Shown here in pieces: positions 1 through 9,759 of a stretch of 64,000 nt of DNA; within the stretch, counting starts at the first letter, position 1, and each line of letters begins with the position of its first letter. The stretch lies in contig NZ_JACCCO010000002.1 of assembly GCF_013409935.1 (NCBI RefSeq), forward strand, positions 1,364,001-1,428,000, read 5' to 3'. A program made the position numbers and the translations under genes. The notes under the pieces are model-generated. The model was not told the DNA's origin. It made no database searches and worked only from the letters and a program-made list of their open reading frames with translations. This DNA comes from Streptosporangium sandarakinum. GTDB taxonomy: Bacteria; Actinomycetota; Actinomycetes; Streptosporangiales; Streptosporangiaceae.

Positions 1-1452
1 GGGGCAACCGCCACGTTTCTCAGCACGCTCGCCGCCTTCGGCGGGGTCGGCGCGACCGCGTGCACGGCGTCGAAGGGGGCGACGGCCCCCGCGGCCTCCG
101 TCGCCGCCGACGGCGTCCCGGCCCCCCGGCACGACGCCCCGCGTCAGGGGCGGCTCGGGGCCCCCGGGATCGGCGACCCCGACTTCCCCACCGACGGCAA
201 CGGCGGCTACGACGTCGAGCACTACGGCCTGCGGATCGGCTACGACCCGCCCTCCCGGCGCCTGGCGGGCGTGGCCACGATCACGGCGAAGGCCACCCAG
301 GGACTGGACGCGTTCAACCTCGACCTGTCGGGCTTCCGCGTCGCCAGGGTCACCGTGGACGGGCGGCCCGCGGCGTTCACCCGGGCCGGCACCGAGCTGA
401 CCGTGACCCCCGCGACGCCCGTCTCCGACGCGGACCGCTTCACCGTCGTGGTCTCCTACGACGGCGAGCCCAAGCCGATCACCGGCTCCTCCAACCTCGG
501 CACCTACGGGTTCATCCCGACCCGCGACGGCGCCTTCGTCACCAGTGAGCCCAACGGCGCCAAGACCTGGTTCCCCGGCAACGACCACCCGGCCGACAAG
601 GCCCGCTACGACTTCGAGATCACCGTCCCGGCCGGGCTGACCGCGCTGGCCAACGGCGAGATGGTCGGCGCCCCGGTGACGACCGGCGGCAGGACGACCT
701 TCCGCTGGCGTGAGAGCCACCCCATGGCGAGCTACCTCGCCACCATGACGCTGGGCCGGTTCGAGCTGCGCCAGGGCAGGACGGCCTCCGGGATCGCGAA
801 CCTCGCGGCGGTCGACCCCCGCTACCGCGACTCCCTGGGCAGGCTGTACACCCAGTCGGGGCAGATCACCGACTACTGGAGCACGGTGTTCGGCCCCTAC
901 CCGTTCTCCTCCACCGGCGGCGTGATCGACGACTTCTCCGCGGGCTACGCCCTGGAGAACCAGACCAAGCCCATGTACGGCGGGTTCGTCCCCGACGACG
1001 ACACCGTCGCCCACGAGCTGGCCCACCAGTGGTTCGGCGACAGCCTGAGCATCCGGCGGTGGAAGGACCTGTGGCTCAACGAGGGCTTCGCGACGTACGC
1101 CGAGTGGCTGTGGAGGGAGCACAACGGCGTCCCCGCCGAGCAGTCCTTCCGCGCCACCTACGACGCGCACCCCGCGGGCGACGCGATCTGGAAGTATCCC
1201 CCCGGCCGCGCGCAGCCGCAGGACCTGTTCAACGACTCCGTCTACCGGCGCGGCGGGATGGCGCTGCACGCGCTGCGGCGGCGCATCGGCGACGCGGCGT
1301 TCTTCAAGGTCCTGCGGACCTGGACCACCGAGCACCGCTACGGCTACGTGACGACCGAGGAGTTCGTCGCCCTGGCGGAACGGATCTCCGGCAGGCAGCT
1401 CGACGCGCTCTTCGACGCCTGGCTGTTCAAGCCGGCCAGACCCGCCGCCTGA
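1..1452 (+). CDS. M1-family zinc aminopeptidase, secreted (5' end outside window)
   Basis: The frame is open from the first base, so the start lies upstream. The visible N-terminus is hydrophobic and ends in a lipobox-like GATAC with Cys at visible codon 21, suggesting an exported lipoprotein. An M1 N-terminal beta domain follows. Catalytic motif HELAHQWFGD begins at visible residue 338, and the third zinc ligand is the Glu of WLNEGF at residue 361, the HExxH-x18-E spacing of gluzincins. GYALENQ is the exopeptidase (GAMEN-like) motif. The protein ends soon after the catalytic domain, so it is a short M1 form without the long helical C-terminal domain. It should trim peptides outside the membrane; the substrate is unknown. 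Confidence 0.9.
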   Translation, partial: GATATFLSTLAAFGGVGATACTASKGATAPAASVAADGVPAPRHDAPRQGRLGAPGIGDPDFPTDGNGGYDVEHYGLRIGYDPPSRRLAGVATITAKATQGLDAFNLDLSGFRVARVTVDGRPAAFTRAGTELTVTPATPVSDADRFTVVVSYDGEPKPITGSSNLGTYGFIPTRDGAFVTSEPNGAKTWFPGNDHPADKARYDFEITVPAGLTALANGEMVGAPVTTGGRTTFRWRESHPMASYLATMTLGRFELRQGRTASGIANLAAVDPRYRDSLGRLYTQSGQITDYWSTVFGPYPFSSTGGVIDDFSAGYALENQTKPMYGGFVPDDDTVAHELAHQWFGDSLSIRRWKDLWLNEGFATYAEWLWREHNGVPAEQSFRATYDAHPAGDAIWKYPPGRAQPQDLFNDSVYRRGGMALHALRRRIGDAAFFKVLRTWTTEHRYGYVTTEEFVALAERISGRQLDALFDAWLFKPARPAA

Positions 1453-1582
1453 CGCCGGGACGCCCGCCCGCGCCCCGGGACCGCCGCCCGCGCGGGCCCG
1501 GCCGCGTCCCGCCTCCCCGCGACCGGCGACCGGCGACCGGACGCCTGCCCGGACGCGCCCGTCTCCACGTCGGATGCCCGAG

Positions 1583-1612
1583 TTGACCATACTTCGCCGC
1601 GCGAAGTATGGT
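1583..1612 (+). promoter_or_regulatory. Leaderless padR promoter with perfect palindromic operator
   Basis: TTGACC (1583-1588), an 18-base spacer and TATGGT (1607-1612) form a -35/-10 pair; the ATG at 1620 is 7 bases downstream, so the transcript probably starts at the start codon. A perfect inverted repeat with 11-base arms CCATACTTCGC (1587-1597) and GCGAAGTATGG (1601-1611) and a 3-base centre fills the spacer and the -10. A repressor bound here would block the polymerase. Self-repression by PadR is an inference from position and known PadR behaviour. Confidence 0.75.
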
Positions 1613-1619
1613 CTCCCGC

Positions 1620-1961
1620 ATGGCTAAAGGATCACCAGCGGTCAGTGAGGCGACCTACTTCATCCTCGCCTCGCTGCTCGACGGCCCGCTGCACGGCCAC
1701 GGGATCATCAAGCGGACGCTCGACCTCTCCGAGAGCCGGGTGAAGCTGCCGGTCGGCACGCTGTACGGCGCGCTCGACCGGCTGGCGGCGAACGGCCTGA
1801 TCGCCGTGGACCGCGAGGAGGTCGTCGACGGCCGGCCCCGGAGATACTTCCGGCTCACCGACCACGGGCACGACGTCGTCTCCGCCGAGGCGCTGCGCAT
1901 GCAGCAGGCGGCGTCGGTGGTGACCGGGCGGCTCCTCCGTCCCGGATCGGCCTTCGCGTGA
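1620..1961 (+). CDS. PadR-family transcriptional regulator
   Basis: 113-residue winged-helix repressor of the short PadR type. The N-terminal helices (AVSEATYFILASLLDGPLHG) and the LPVGTLYGALDRLAANGLI helix-turn-helix are typical, followed by the RPRRYFRLTD wing and a short dimerisation helix. An ATG at 1608 is also in frame but lies inside the operator and -10; the ATG at 1620 fits the leaderless promoter better. The stop overlaps the GTG of the next gene, so the two are translationally coupled, the usual pairing of a PadR repressor with a membrane protein it controls. Confidence 0.88.
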   Translation: MAKGSPAVSEATYFILASLLDGPLHGHGIIKRTLDLSESRVKLPVGTLYGALDRLAANGLIAVDREEVVDGRPRRYFRLTDHGHDVVSAEALRMQQAASVVTGRLLRPGSAFA

Positions 1962-2893
1962 CCGCGGCCCTGGAGCGGCCCGCCGCCACGGGGGCGGGCG
2001 GGACCTCCCTGGAGCGCCGCTACCGGCGGCTGCTGCTGTGCTACCCCCGCCGCTACCGTGTCGAGCACGGCGGCGAGATCATCGCCACCCTGCTCGACAC
2101 GGCCGAGCCGGGACGCGCGCTGCCCCCGCTCCGCGAGGCGCGGGCGCTGGTCTCCGGCGGGCTGCGGGCCAGGATCGTCGCGGCGGCGTCGGACCGGCCG
2201 GCCTGGCTCGACGGCCTGCACCTCGGGGTGACCGCGCTGTGCGCCGTCCAGCTCGCGACGCTGGTGCCGTACACGGCGTCGGTGCCGATCTGGACGGGCC
2301 TGTCGGCGCTGGCCCTGCTGCTCGTCATCCGCGGGCGGGTACGGCTCGCCCTCCCGGTCGTGGCGCTCGTCGCGTCGAAGGTGTTCGCGATCACGCTGGG
2401 ACGACCCTGGCTGGATCCGACCCTGCTGCCCGTGGACGCCCCTCCCGTCTGGCACACCGGAGCCCTCTACGGCGGCGGCGGCCCGGTGGCGCCGATGGCC
2501 GGCTACGGCCTGGCCGTCCTGGGCCTGCTGGTGCTGGCCGCCCACCGGCACCGGCTCGGCAGGCGCTCGTGGCTCTGGCTGCCGGTGGTCCCGTTGCTGG
2601 CCGGCGCCGACCCGGCCGGGCTCGACTTCGGCCGCGGCGGCGACGCCCTCGACGTGGTCAGGACCGGGCTGGAGCTCGGGCTCCTGCTGTTCGCGGCCCG
2701 AGCCGGCCACGTGGCGCGCGACCCGCGCTGGGCCGTGGCGGCCGCCGTCCATCTCGTCCCCGTCTGCGTCGTCCACGCCGAGAACCTCGGCGTCCACTCC
2801 GAACCCGACATCGCCCACCTGGCCGCGCTGCTCCTCGCCACCGCGCTCGCCGCGGCCGCGCCGTACCGGGCGAGGCGGCACCCCGCCCTCTAG
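1958..2893 (+). CDS. Multi-pass membrane protein coupled to PadR
   Basis: 311 residues starting at a GTG that overlaps the padR stop by four bases. The cytoplasmic first 80 residues (YRRLLLCYPRRYR ... EIIATLLDTAEPGRA) resemble the permease-prefix/HAAS-like domain often found on PadR-linked membrane proteins. About seven or eight hydrophobic segments follow from residue 90 on. No catalytic motif or ABC signature is visible, so transport or signalling is not assigned. Co-expression with PadR suggests envelope-stress or efflux-related duty, by inference only. Confidence 0.75.
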   Translation: MTAALERPAATGAGGTSLERRYRRLLLCYPRRYRVEHGGEIIATLLDTAEPGRALPPLREARALVSGGLRARIVAAASDRPAWLDGLHLGVTALCAVQLATLVPYTASVPIWTGLSALALLLVIRGRVRLALPVVALVASKVFAITLGRPWLDPTLLPVDAPPVWHTGALYGGGGPVAPMAGYGLAVLGLLVLAAHRHRLGRRSWLWLPVVPLLAGADPAGLDFGRGGDALDVVRTGLELGLLLFAARAGHVARDPRWAVAAAVHLVPVCVVHAENLGVHSEPDIAHLAALLLATALAAAAPYRARRHPAL

Positions 2894-3039
2894 CGATCCT
2901 CCCGGCTCCGCCCCCCAGGGGCCCGGCCGGTTCTTACCCGCGTGCTCCCCGCGAGCCTCCGCGGCCCTCCCCGAAACCCTCACCCACCGCGAGCGGCCAC
3001 CGCACCCGCGGCCCGCCCGCGTGCCGAAACGAGGTCACC

Positions 3040-3915
3040 ATGCCACGAGTTCTCTTCGTCGTGCCCGCGATCGGCCTGGCCCTGGCCGCGCTGACCGGCT
3101 GCGGCGGGCCGGCCGCGACGCAGGCCGCGGCCACGCCCTCACCCGCCGACGCGATGCAGAACAGGATCCGCCAGATGGAGTCCGACCGCGCCGACTGCAT
3201 GAAGCGCAAGGGCTTCAAGTACAACATGAATGTCCCGCCGCCCAAGCGGGTCGGTGACGAGAAGCGCAAGCTCGACGCCGGCGACTACGAGACGATGAAA
3301 CGGTTCCGGCAGAAGTACGGGTTCACGTACTTCGCCGAGTTCGTCTACCCGGACGACCCGGCCGCCGCCCAGTACGAGATCTACGACAACACCGCCAACC
3401 AGCCGATCAAGAACTCCCTGTCGGATACCCAGCTCGCCGCCTGGGACGAGGCCGACGTGGACTGCCGCAACGCGGCGATCAAGAAGTTCACCGGCAAGAC
3501 CGTGACCAGCGAGCAGGACTACTACGACCAGCTCAACCGCCGTCTGGAGCAGGCGGACCGCGAGACGGACGGCGACCCCGAGCTCATCGAGCTGGCACGG
3601 AAGTACGGCGGGTGCCTCCGGGCCAAGGGCTACAAGGTCGCCTCACTCCGGCCCACGAAGATCATCGAGGCCGGCGGCGCGGAGCTGAAGGCGGAGCTGA
3701 ACCGGCTCGGCCGCCAGCAGGCCGAGGACCCCGTCGACGGGGCCGAGTACCAGCCGAAGCTGACGGCCGCGCAGGCCCGGCCGTACCTGGACAGGGAGAT
3801 CAAGGCGGCGCTCGACGACCTGGAGTGCGGCCGGGACTTCTACCCCGCCTACTCCGCGGGCAACAAGATGATGAAGGCCTACGACGAGTTCGGCCTCAGG
3901 GTGATCCAGTGGTGA
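3040..3915 (+). CDS. Secreted lipoprotein of unknown function
   Basis: 291 residues. ATG at 3040 is preceded by GAGG at 3031. The signal peptide ends in LTGCGG, a good lipobox with Cys near residue 22. The mature part is charged and helical, with two related halves, each with conserved Cys (DCMKRKGF, DCRNAAIKKF, GGCLRAKGYK, LECGRDF), suggesting two disulfide-linked modules. It lies just upstream of an ABC efflux system with a membrane-fusion adaptor; such lipoproteins often accompany these systems in actinomycetes. No enzymatic motif is seen. Confidence 0.8.
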   Translation: MPRVLFVVPAIGLALAALTGCGGPAATQAAATPSPADAMQNRIRQMESDRADCMKRKGFKYNMNVPPPKRVGDEKRKLDAGDYETMKRFRQKYGFTYFAEFVYPDDPAAAQYEIYDNTANQPIKNSLSDTQLAAWDEADVDCRNAAIKKFTGKTVTSEQDYYDQLNRRLEQADRETDGDPELIELARKYGGCLRAKGYKVASLRPTKIIEAGGAELKAELNRLGRQQAEDPVDGAEYQPKLTAAQARPYLDREIKAALDDLECGRDFYPAYSAGNKMMKAYDEFGLRVIQW

Positions 3916-3979
3916 GGCGGCTCCCCGCGCGCCGGGCGGACTCCGGCCCCCGGACGGTCCGGCGGCTCCGGCGGCTCCG

Positions 3980-5741
3980 ATGGTGAGGAACAGGCGCCGC
4001 GTGCTGGGCGGTGTCCTGGCCGGGGTCGTCCTGGTCGCCGGCACGGGCTGGGCCGTCGGCACGCGGCTGCGCTCCCCCGCCGACGAGGCCGCGCTGCGCC
4101 GGCCGCCCAGGCCGTCCCTGGTCACCTCCCCCGTCGCGAGGAAGAAGCTGACCAGCGCCATCGCCGTCAGCGGCACCCTGGCGTACGGCTCGCCGCTGCC
4201 GGTGACCCTCGCCGGCGTGGTCGGCGGCGCCGGAGGGACCGACGCCGCCGGAGCCGCCGCCGGCGGCGGGGCCCAGCGGGTCACCCGCGCCCCGCGCCCG
4301 GGGACGGTCAAGGAGGGGTCGGTGCTGCTGGAGGTCAACGGCCGCCCGGTGTTCGCCCTGCGCGGCAAGGTACCCATGCACCGCACGATGGCGCCGGGCA
4401 CCGGCGGCGCCGACGTCCGCCAGCTCCAGGCGGCGCTGCGGCGCCTCGGGTGCCGCCCGCCGTCCACGGGCGTCTTCGACTCCGCCACGGCCGCCGCCGT
4501 ACGCCGCTGGTACGCCGCGCGCGGCTACCGGGCGCAGGAACCGGACCTCGCCGCCCGCCGGGAGCTGGAGACCCTCCGGCAGGCCGTGCGGACCGCCGAG
4601 GAGGACCTGCTCACCGACAGGGAGGCCCTCGACACCGGGCGCGACGTCAAACCCCTGACGGTCAAGCTGGCCAACGCCCGTGAGGACCTGCGGGCCGCGC
4701 GGAACGCGCTGGCCGCGGAGAAGGCGCGCGACCTCAGCCCCGAGGAGGCCACCCGCCTCACCGAGCTGACCAGGGCCGTGCGGCAGGCCGAGGAGGAGGT
4801 CCTGACCGCCGCCCAGGCGCTCGCCGCCGCCAAGCCCGGGGACGACAGGACGCTCCTTGAGGCCAAGGCCGCAGGCGCCCGGGAGAACCTGCGGGCCGCC
4901 CAGGAGACGCTGGCCGCCTTCGACGACGAGGCCCGGGCGGGCAAGACCACCCGCCTCGCCGGGCTGACCAAGGAGGTGCGCGCCGCCGAGGACGCCGTCG
5001 CCACCGCCGACCAGGCGCTGCGCCGGGCCCGGCGGCTCTCCCCGCTCCGGCTGAAGGTCGCCAACGGCCGCCGGGACGTGGCGGGCGCCAAGGCGGTCCT
5101 GGCCGAGTACCTGAAGACCTACGGCGTCAGCGTCCCGCCCGGGGAGATCGTCTTCCTGCCCGCGCTGCCCGCCCGGCTGGACGAAGCCGCCGTCCGGCCC
5201 GGGGACGCCGTCGAGGGCAAGGTCGCCACCGTGACCAGTTCGTCCTTCGCGGTGACCGGCTCGGTGGACCGGGACGAGGCCAAGCTGCTGCGCAAGGGCC
5301 TGAAGGCGGTCCTGGAGACCGCCGACGGCGCGACGTTCCCGGCGGTGCTGACCGCCACCGGCAAGGACGCCGAACCCGCGGACGCGGGAACGGACGGCGG
5401 CTCCGGCGAGAAGAAGGCGACGAGCCCCTTCGGTGACGCGGCGGGGTCCGTGCCGGTCCTGCTCACCCCGACGACGGCCAAGGGCCTGCGGGACGCGGTC
5501 GGCACACCGGTCACCGCCAGGATCTCCGTCGGCGCGACCGGCGGCGCGGTGCTCACCGTGCCGGTCGCCGCCGTCGTCACCTCGGCCGACGGCCGCGCGA
5601 GGGTCCGGGTCGCGCTGCCCGGGGGCGGCGACCGGGTCGCCGACGTGGAGGTCAGGACCGGCCTGGCCGCCGACGGCGACGTCGAGGTGACACCCGTACG
5701 GCCCGGCACGCTGAAGGAGGGCGACCGGGTGGTGGTGAGCG

Positions 5742-5749
<8 letters not shown>
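3980..5749 (+). CDS. Membrane-fusion adaptor with peptidoglycan-binding domain
   Basis: 589 residues. One N-terminal TM segment (about 10-27) is followed by a beta-barrel/lipoyl-like region, a PG_binding_1 domain (about 138-182: GGADVRQLQAALRRLGCR ... FDSATAAAVRRWYAARGY), then a very long Ala/Glu/Arg-rich coiled coil (about 190-375) and a C-terminal beta domain typical of HlyD/MacA adaptors. The coiled coil looks like three repeats of a helical hairpin built around LR(Q/A)A.R.A..ED/AREDLRAARNALA. It should link the MacB-like pump encoded next to the cell wall. No clear ribosome-binding site precedes ATG 3980. Its stop overlaps the ATPase gene by eight bases. Confidence 0.85.
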
Positions 5750-6413
<664 letters not shown>

Positions 6414-6545
6414 CCGTACGGCCACGCGGCCCGCATGCCGCCTCCCCGCCGCGCCCCGCTTGCTCGCGTTCCCCCGCGTCCGCGCACCGCCCCCTGTCCG
6501 TCCGTCGCGTACCGCGCGCCCGGCCGTACCCCGTGAGAGGAGACC

Positions 6546-7724
6546 ATGGACATCCGCGACCTGTGGGCCGAGGCCCTGGCCGGCGTGCTCGCCCGCCCGG
6601 TCCGCTCCGCGCTGACCACGCTGGGCACCGTCCTCGGCATCACGACCCTGGTGATCACCCTGGGCGTCGCCGCCACCGCCGGGAACCAGATCGTCGGCCG
6701 GTTCGACGAGCTGACCGCCACCGCGATCACGGTCGAGGTGCCGGCCGGGCCCGGCGGCCCGCTCGTCGGCTGGGACTCCCCCGCCGAGGTGCGACGGCTG
6801 CGCGGGGTCACCTCCGTCTCCGCCCTCGCCCAGACCGAGGAGAGCTCCAACCTCCGGGTGACGGCCAACGACCTCGTCGATCCCACCCGGGTCACCGGCC
6901 AGACCCTCGCCGTGGTGGCCGGCGACCCCGAGCTGCCGCGGGCCGCCCGCGGCCGCATGGTCGAGGGCCGCTTCTTCGACGCGGGCCACGTGCGGCGCGG
7001 TGACCGCGTGGTCGTCCTCGGCGACCAGGCCGCGCGGATGCTCGGCGTCACCCGCCTGACGGGCGCCCCCGCCGTCTTCATCGAGGACCGCGCCTACACG
7101 GTGATCGGCGTCCTGGGCGGCCTGGGCCGCGAGCAGGTCCTGTCCACCGCGGTGATCGTGCCGCCCACGACCGGCGTCGGCCTCGGCCTGCGGAACGTCA
7201 CCCGCGTGCTGGTCAACACCTCCCTCGGCGCCGCCGACCTCATCGCCCGCCAGGCCCCCGTCGCGCTGAGCCCCAACCACCACGACGAGCTCCAGGTCAT
7301 CTCGCCGCCCACCCCCAAACGCGCCCGAGACGGCGTCCAGGACGACGTCAACGGCCTCTTCCCGATCCTCGGCCTGGTCTCCCTGGTGGTCGGCGCGGTC
7401 GGCATCGCCAACGTCACCCTGGTCACCGTGATGGAGCGCGTCTCCGAGATCGGCCTGCGCCGCTCCCTGGGCGCCGCCCGCCGCCACATCGCCGCCCAGT
7501 TCCTCCTGGAGTCCACCCTGATCGGGATGACCGGCGGGGTGATCGGCGCCGGAGCCGGCCTGGTCTCCGTCGTCGCCGTCTCGGCCGCGCAGCGGTGGAC
7601 CCCCGTCCTCGACGCGCGCCTCGCCCTGGCCGCGCCCGTGGCCGGCGCCCTGGTCGGCCTGCTCGCCGGCCTCTACCCCGCCCTGCGCGCCGCCCGCATG
7701 GAACCGGCGGACGCCCTGCGATGA
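6546..7724 (+). CDS. ABC transporter permease, MacB/FtsX fold
   Basis: 392 residues with the MacB plan: TM1 (about 22-42), a large extracytoplasmic domain (MacB_PCD, about 45-260), then three TM segments (about 275-380) in the FtsX arrangement with the ERVSEIGLRRSLGAARRHIAAQFLLE coupling loop and the C-terminal ARMEPADALR. AGAGG at 6537 serves ATG 6546. With the adaptor and ATPase upstream it completes a tripartite-like efflux or lipoprotein-handling system; the substrate is unknown. The 6414-6545 gap shows no terminator. Confidence 0.92.
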   Translation: MDIRDLWAEALAGVLARPVRSALTTLGTVLGITTLVITLGVAATAGNQIVGRFDELTATAITVEVPAGPGGPLVGWDSPAEVRRLRGVTSVSALAQTEESSNLRVTANDLVDPTRVTGQTLAVVAGDPELPRAARGRMVEGRFFDAGHVRRGDRVVVLGDQAARMLGVTRLTGAPAVFIEDRAYTVIGVLGGLGREQVLSTAVIVPPTTGVGLGLRNVTRVLVNTSLGAADLIARQAPVALSPNHHDELQVISPPTPKRARDGVQDDVNGLFPILGLVSLVVGAVGIANVTLVTVMERVSEIGLRRSLGAARRHIAAQFLLESTLIGMTGGVIGAGAGLVSVVAVSAAQRWTPVLDARLALAAPVAGALVGLLAGLYPALRAARMEPADALR

Positions 7725-7791
7725 ACGGGATCTCCCTTCTCTGGGAGGCATCCACGACACGAATCGGCTGCTCAGACGGGTCCGAGCGACG

Positions 7792-7797
7792 TACACT
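7792..7797 (+). promoter_or_regulatory. Candidate -10 element of leaderless vapBC promoter
   Basis: TACACT lies six bases before the GTG at 7804, the spacing expected for a leaderless transcript. No clear -35 is visible. No ribosome-binding site precedes the GTG, which supports leaderless translation. Confidence 0.5.
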
Positions 7798-7803
7798 CGG
7801 CAT

Positions 7804-8052
7804 GTGACCGCCGCGCATGACCACGACGACCTGCACGCCCTGGTGGACAGGCTTCAGCCTCACCAGGCGCGAGAGCTGCGTGCCGTCGCGCTGCGGCTGG
7901 TGGAGTCCGGCGAGATCGCGGACCGGCCGGAGAGCGAGCCGCCGGTCAGGCGCCGCCGCCTGGCTTTCATCGGCACCATGGACTCGGGCGTCGGAGATCT
8001 TGCGGAACGGCACGAAGAGATCCTCGGCGAGGGGTTGAATCGTCCAATGTGA
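7804..8052 (+). CDS. vapB: VapB-like antitoxin
   Basis: 82 residues, starting at GTG 7804. The N-terminal half is a helical segment (HALVDRLQPHQARELRAVALRLVE) followed by a basic, Pro-rich stretch and an acidic tail (DLAERHEEILGEGL), a common layout for antitoxins whose C-terminus binds the partner PIN toxin. No strong ribbon-helix-helix or AbrB signature can be named, so the call rests on size and on the four-base overlap with the PIN-domain gene. It should neutralise the toxin and repress its own promoter. Confidence 0.72.
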   Translation: MTAAHDHDDLHALVDRLQPHQARELRAVALRLVESGEIADRPESEPPVRRRRLAFIGTMDSGVGDLAERHEEILGEGLNRPM

Positions 8053-8462
8053 CGACGCTCCTCGACACCGGACCGCTGGTGGCCGCCCTGGACATCGCGG
8101 ACAAGCATCACTTCCGCTGCGCGGAACTCCTCGAAACCGCGCCGGGCCCCCTGCTGGTTCCGGTCCCCGTGATGGTCGAGGTGTGCTGGCTGATCGAGAA
8201 GCATCGGGGGTCCCTGGCGGAAGCCGCGTTCCTCGACTCACTCGACGCCGGGGAACTGACATTGATCTCTCTTGAGAGAGAAGACATCACACGTATCGCC
8301 GAACTGGTGCGCACCTACAGGAACCTGCCCCTCGGGGCGGTGGACGCCTCAGTGATCGCGATAGCCGAGCGGCTGGGACTGCCCACGGTGGCGACCCTGG
8401 ATCACCGCCACTTCAACGTCGTACGCCCCCGCCATGTTCAGGCTCTCCGGTTGCTCCCATGA
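8049..8462 (+). CDS. vapC: PIN-domain ribonuclease toxin, VapC type
   Basis: 137 residues. The PIN acidic residues are in place: Asp in LLDTGPLVA (residue 6), Glu in MVEVCWL (about 43), Asp in AVDASVIAIAERL (about 99), and Asp in VATLDHRHF (about 116). These coordinate Mg/Mn for RNA cleavage. The GTG start overlaps the antitoxin stop (GTGA). The family cuts tRNA or rRNA when released; the target here is unknown. Located between an ABC operon and a convergent sugar kinase, it looks like a stand-alone module. Confidence 0.88.
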   Translation: MTTLLDTGPLVAALDIADKHHFRCAELLETAPGPLLVPVPVMVEVCWLIEKHRGSLAEAAFLDSLDAGELTLISLEREDITRIAELVRTYRNLPLGAVDASVIAIAERLGLPTVATLDHRHFNVVRPRHVQALRLLP

Positions 8463-8649
8463 GTCACCGCGTTCCCGGGAAAGCGACGAGCGGCCACCAC
8501 AGGTGGCGGGAGAGCGGCCAGCTGGAGCGCGCGGTCGAGACGGCGGGTGGTCCCGAGCGGTTCGAGGTGGGGGTGCGGCACCTTGAGGACGAGGCCCGGG
8601 TGTGGCGTCCGGCCGAGCCGACTTCGGTGACGAGCGGCTCAAGGTCGGC

Positions 8650-8670
8650 TGGTCCCGTTCAGCGGGACCA
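8650..8670 (-). terminator. Hairpin over the ROK kinase stop codon
   Basis: Perfect 8-base arms TGGTCCCG (8650-8657) and CGGGACCA (8663-8670) with a 5-base loop, overlapping the minus-strand stop codon. There is no U-tract, so it is only a candidate terminator for the convergent vapBC and ROK genes. Confidence 0.4.
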
Positions 8671-9750
8671 GTAGCGGTCGGCGGCGAGGACGAGGGCGGC
8701 GGCGCCGACCAGGCCCGCGTCCTGGCCCAGGGCGGCCGGGACGACCTTGACCCGCCGGGCGAAGCCCATCCGCGCGTGCTCCCGCAGCGCCGCCCGCAGC
8801 GGCTCGAACAGCAGCGGCCCGGCCTGGGAGAGACCGCCGCCGACGGTGACCACGTCGAGGTCGCAGAGGTTCACCGCGGAGGCGATGGCCACGCCCAGCG
8901 CCCGGCCCGCGCGGTCCAGCGCCGCGAGGGCGATCTCGTCGCCCGCGGCGGCGTCCAGGGCGAGCCGCCGCCCGCTGGCCGCCGTCTCCTCCACGTAATC
9001 GGGGCCGGTGCCCGGTTCCTCCGCCTGGCCGGGGCCGGTGCCGTGGCCGGTATCCGGTTCCGCGACCGCCTCGCCGTACGGCGGGACGTCCGGCCCGGCG
9101 TCCGGCTGCCCGGATCGCTCGACGGCGCCCGGGACCCAGCCCTGTTCGACCGCCCAGGCCGCCAGGCCCGGGCCTCGGGCGACGGCCTCCAGGCAGCCCC
9201 GGCCGCCGCACCGGCACTCGGGTCCGTCCGGATCGACCACGACGTGCCCGATGTGCCCGGCGTTGCCGCTACCGCCGTCGATCAGCCGGCCGCCGAGGAT
9301 CAGCCCGCCGCCCACACCCGTGGAGACGACCATGCCGAGCATGTCGGCGCTGCCCCGGCCCGCGCCGCGCCAGTGCTCGGCGACGGCCAGGCAGACCGCG
9401 TCGTTGTGGACGCGCACCGGGACCCCGGGGAACCGCGAGGCGAGCCGGGCCCGCAGCGGGAAACCGCGCCACCCGGGCATGTTCAGCGGCGAGACCTCGC
9501 CCTCGGGCCAGGTCATCGGGCCGCCGCAGCCCACCCCGACCCCGGCGACCATGCCGCTCCCGAGGTCGTCGCGGCCCGCCGTACGCAGCACGGAGCCGAT
9601 GAGGTCGACGAGCGTCTCCCACAGGGCCGCCGCGTCACCGCCGGGCGGCGTCGCGACCCGGCGGGCCTCCTGGACGTTTCCGGTGGGGTCCACGAGGGCG
9701 ACGGCGAACTTCGTCCCCCCGACGTCCACGGCGAGCACCGACTGGGGCAT
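8659..9750 (-). CDS. ROK-family sugar kinase (glucokinase-like)
   Basis: 363 residues. The phosphate-binding VDVGGTKFA (residues 8-16), catalytic Asp in VHNDAV (about 117), STGVGGGL (143-150), and ROK zinc site HIGH ... CRCGGRGCLE (166-188) are all present, as is the ADP-binding VGGGLSQAG. It should phosphorylate glucose or a related hexose with ATP; without neighbours in a sugar pathway the substrate is open. Residues about 208-255 form a low-complexity acidic/Pro/Gly insert after the zinc site that usual family members lack. ATG 9750. The FIST gene upstream ends nine bases away, so co-transcription is likely. Confidence 0.9.
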   Translation of the reverse strand: MPQSVLAVDVGGTKFAVALVDPTGNVQEARRVATPPGGDAAALWETLVDLIGSVLRTAGRDDLGSGMVAGVGVGCGGPMTWPEGEVSPLNMPGWRGFPLRARLASRFPGVPVRVHNDAVCLAVAEHWRGAGRGSADMLGMVVSTGVGGGLILGGRLIDGGSGNAGHIGHVVVDPDGPECRCGGRGCLEAVARGPGLAAWAVEQGWVPGAVERSGQPDAGPDVPPYGEAVAEPDTGHGTGPGQAEEPGTGPDYVEETAASGRRLALDAAAGDEIALAALDRAGRALGVAIASAVNLCDLDVVTVGGGLSQAGPLLFEPLRAALREHARMGFARRVKVVPAALGQDAGLVGAAALVLAADRYWSR

Positions 9751-9759
9751 CCGCCGATC

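Noticed and set aside
1608..1619. ATG 1608 as padR start
   Set aside because: It lies in the operator and -10, with no ribosome-binding site; the ATG at 1620 suits a leaderless message.
1655..2983. Long minus-strand open frame over padR and its membrane partner
   Set aside because: Arg/Gly/Pro-rich shadow of the plus-strand genes caused by GC-rich third positions.
7721..7807. 28-codon ORF overlapping the permease stop (ATGA)
   Set aside because: No ribosome-binding site of its own, low-complexity product and it runs through the vapB promoter; more likely chance.
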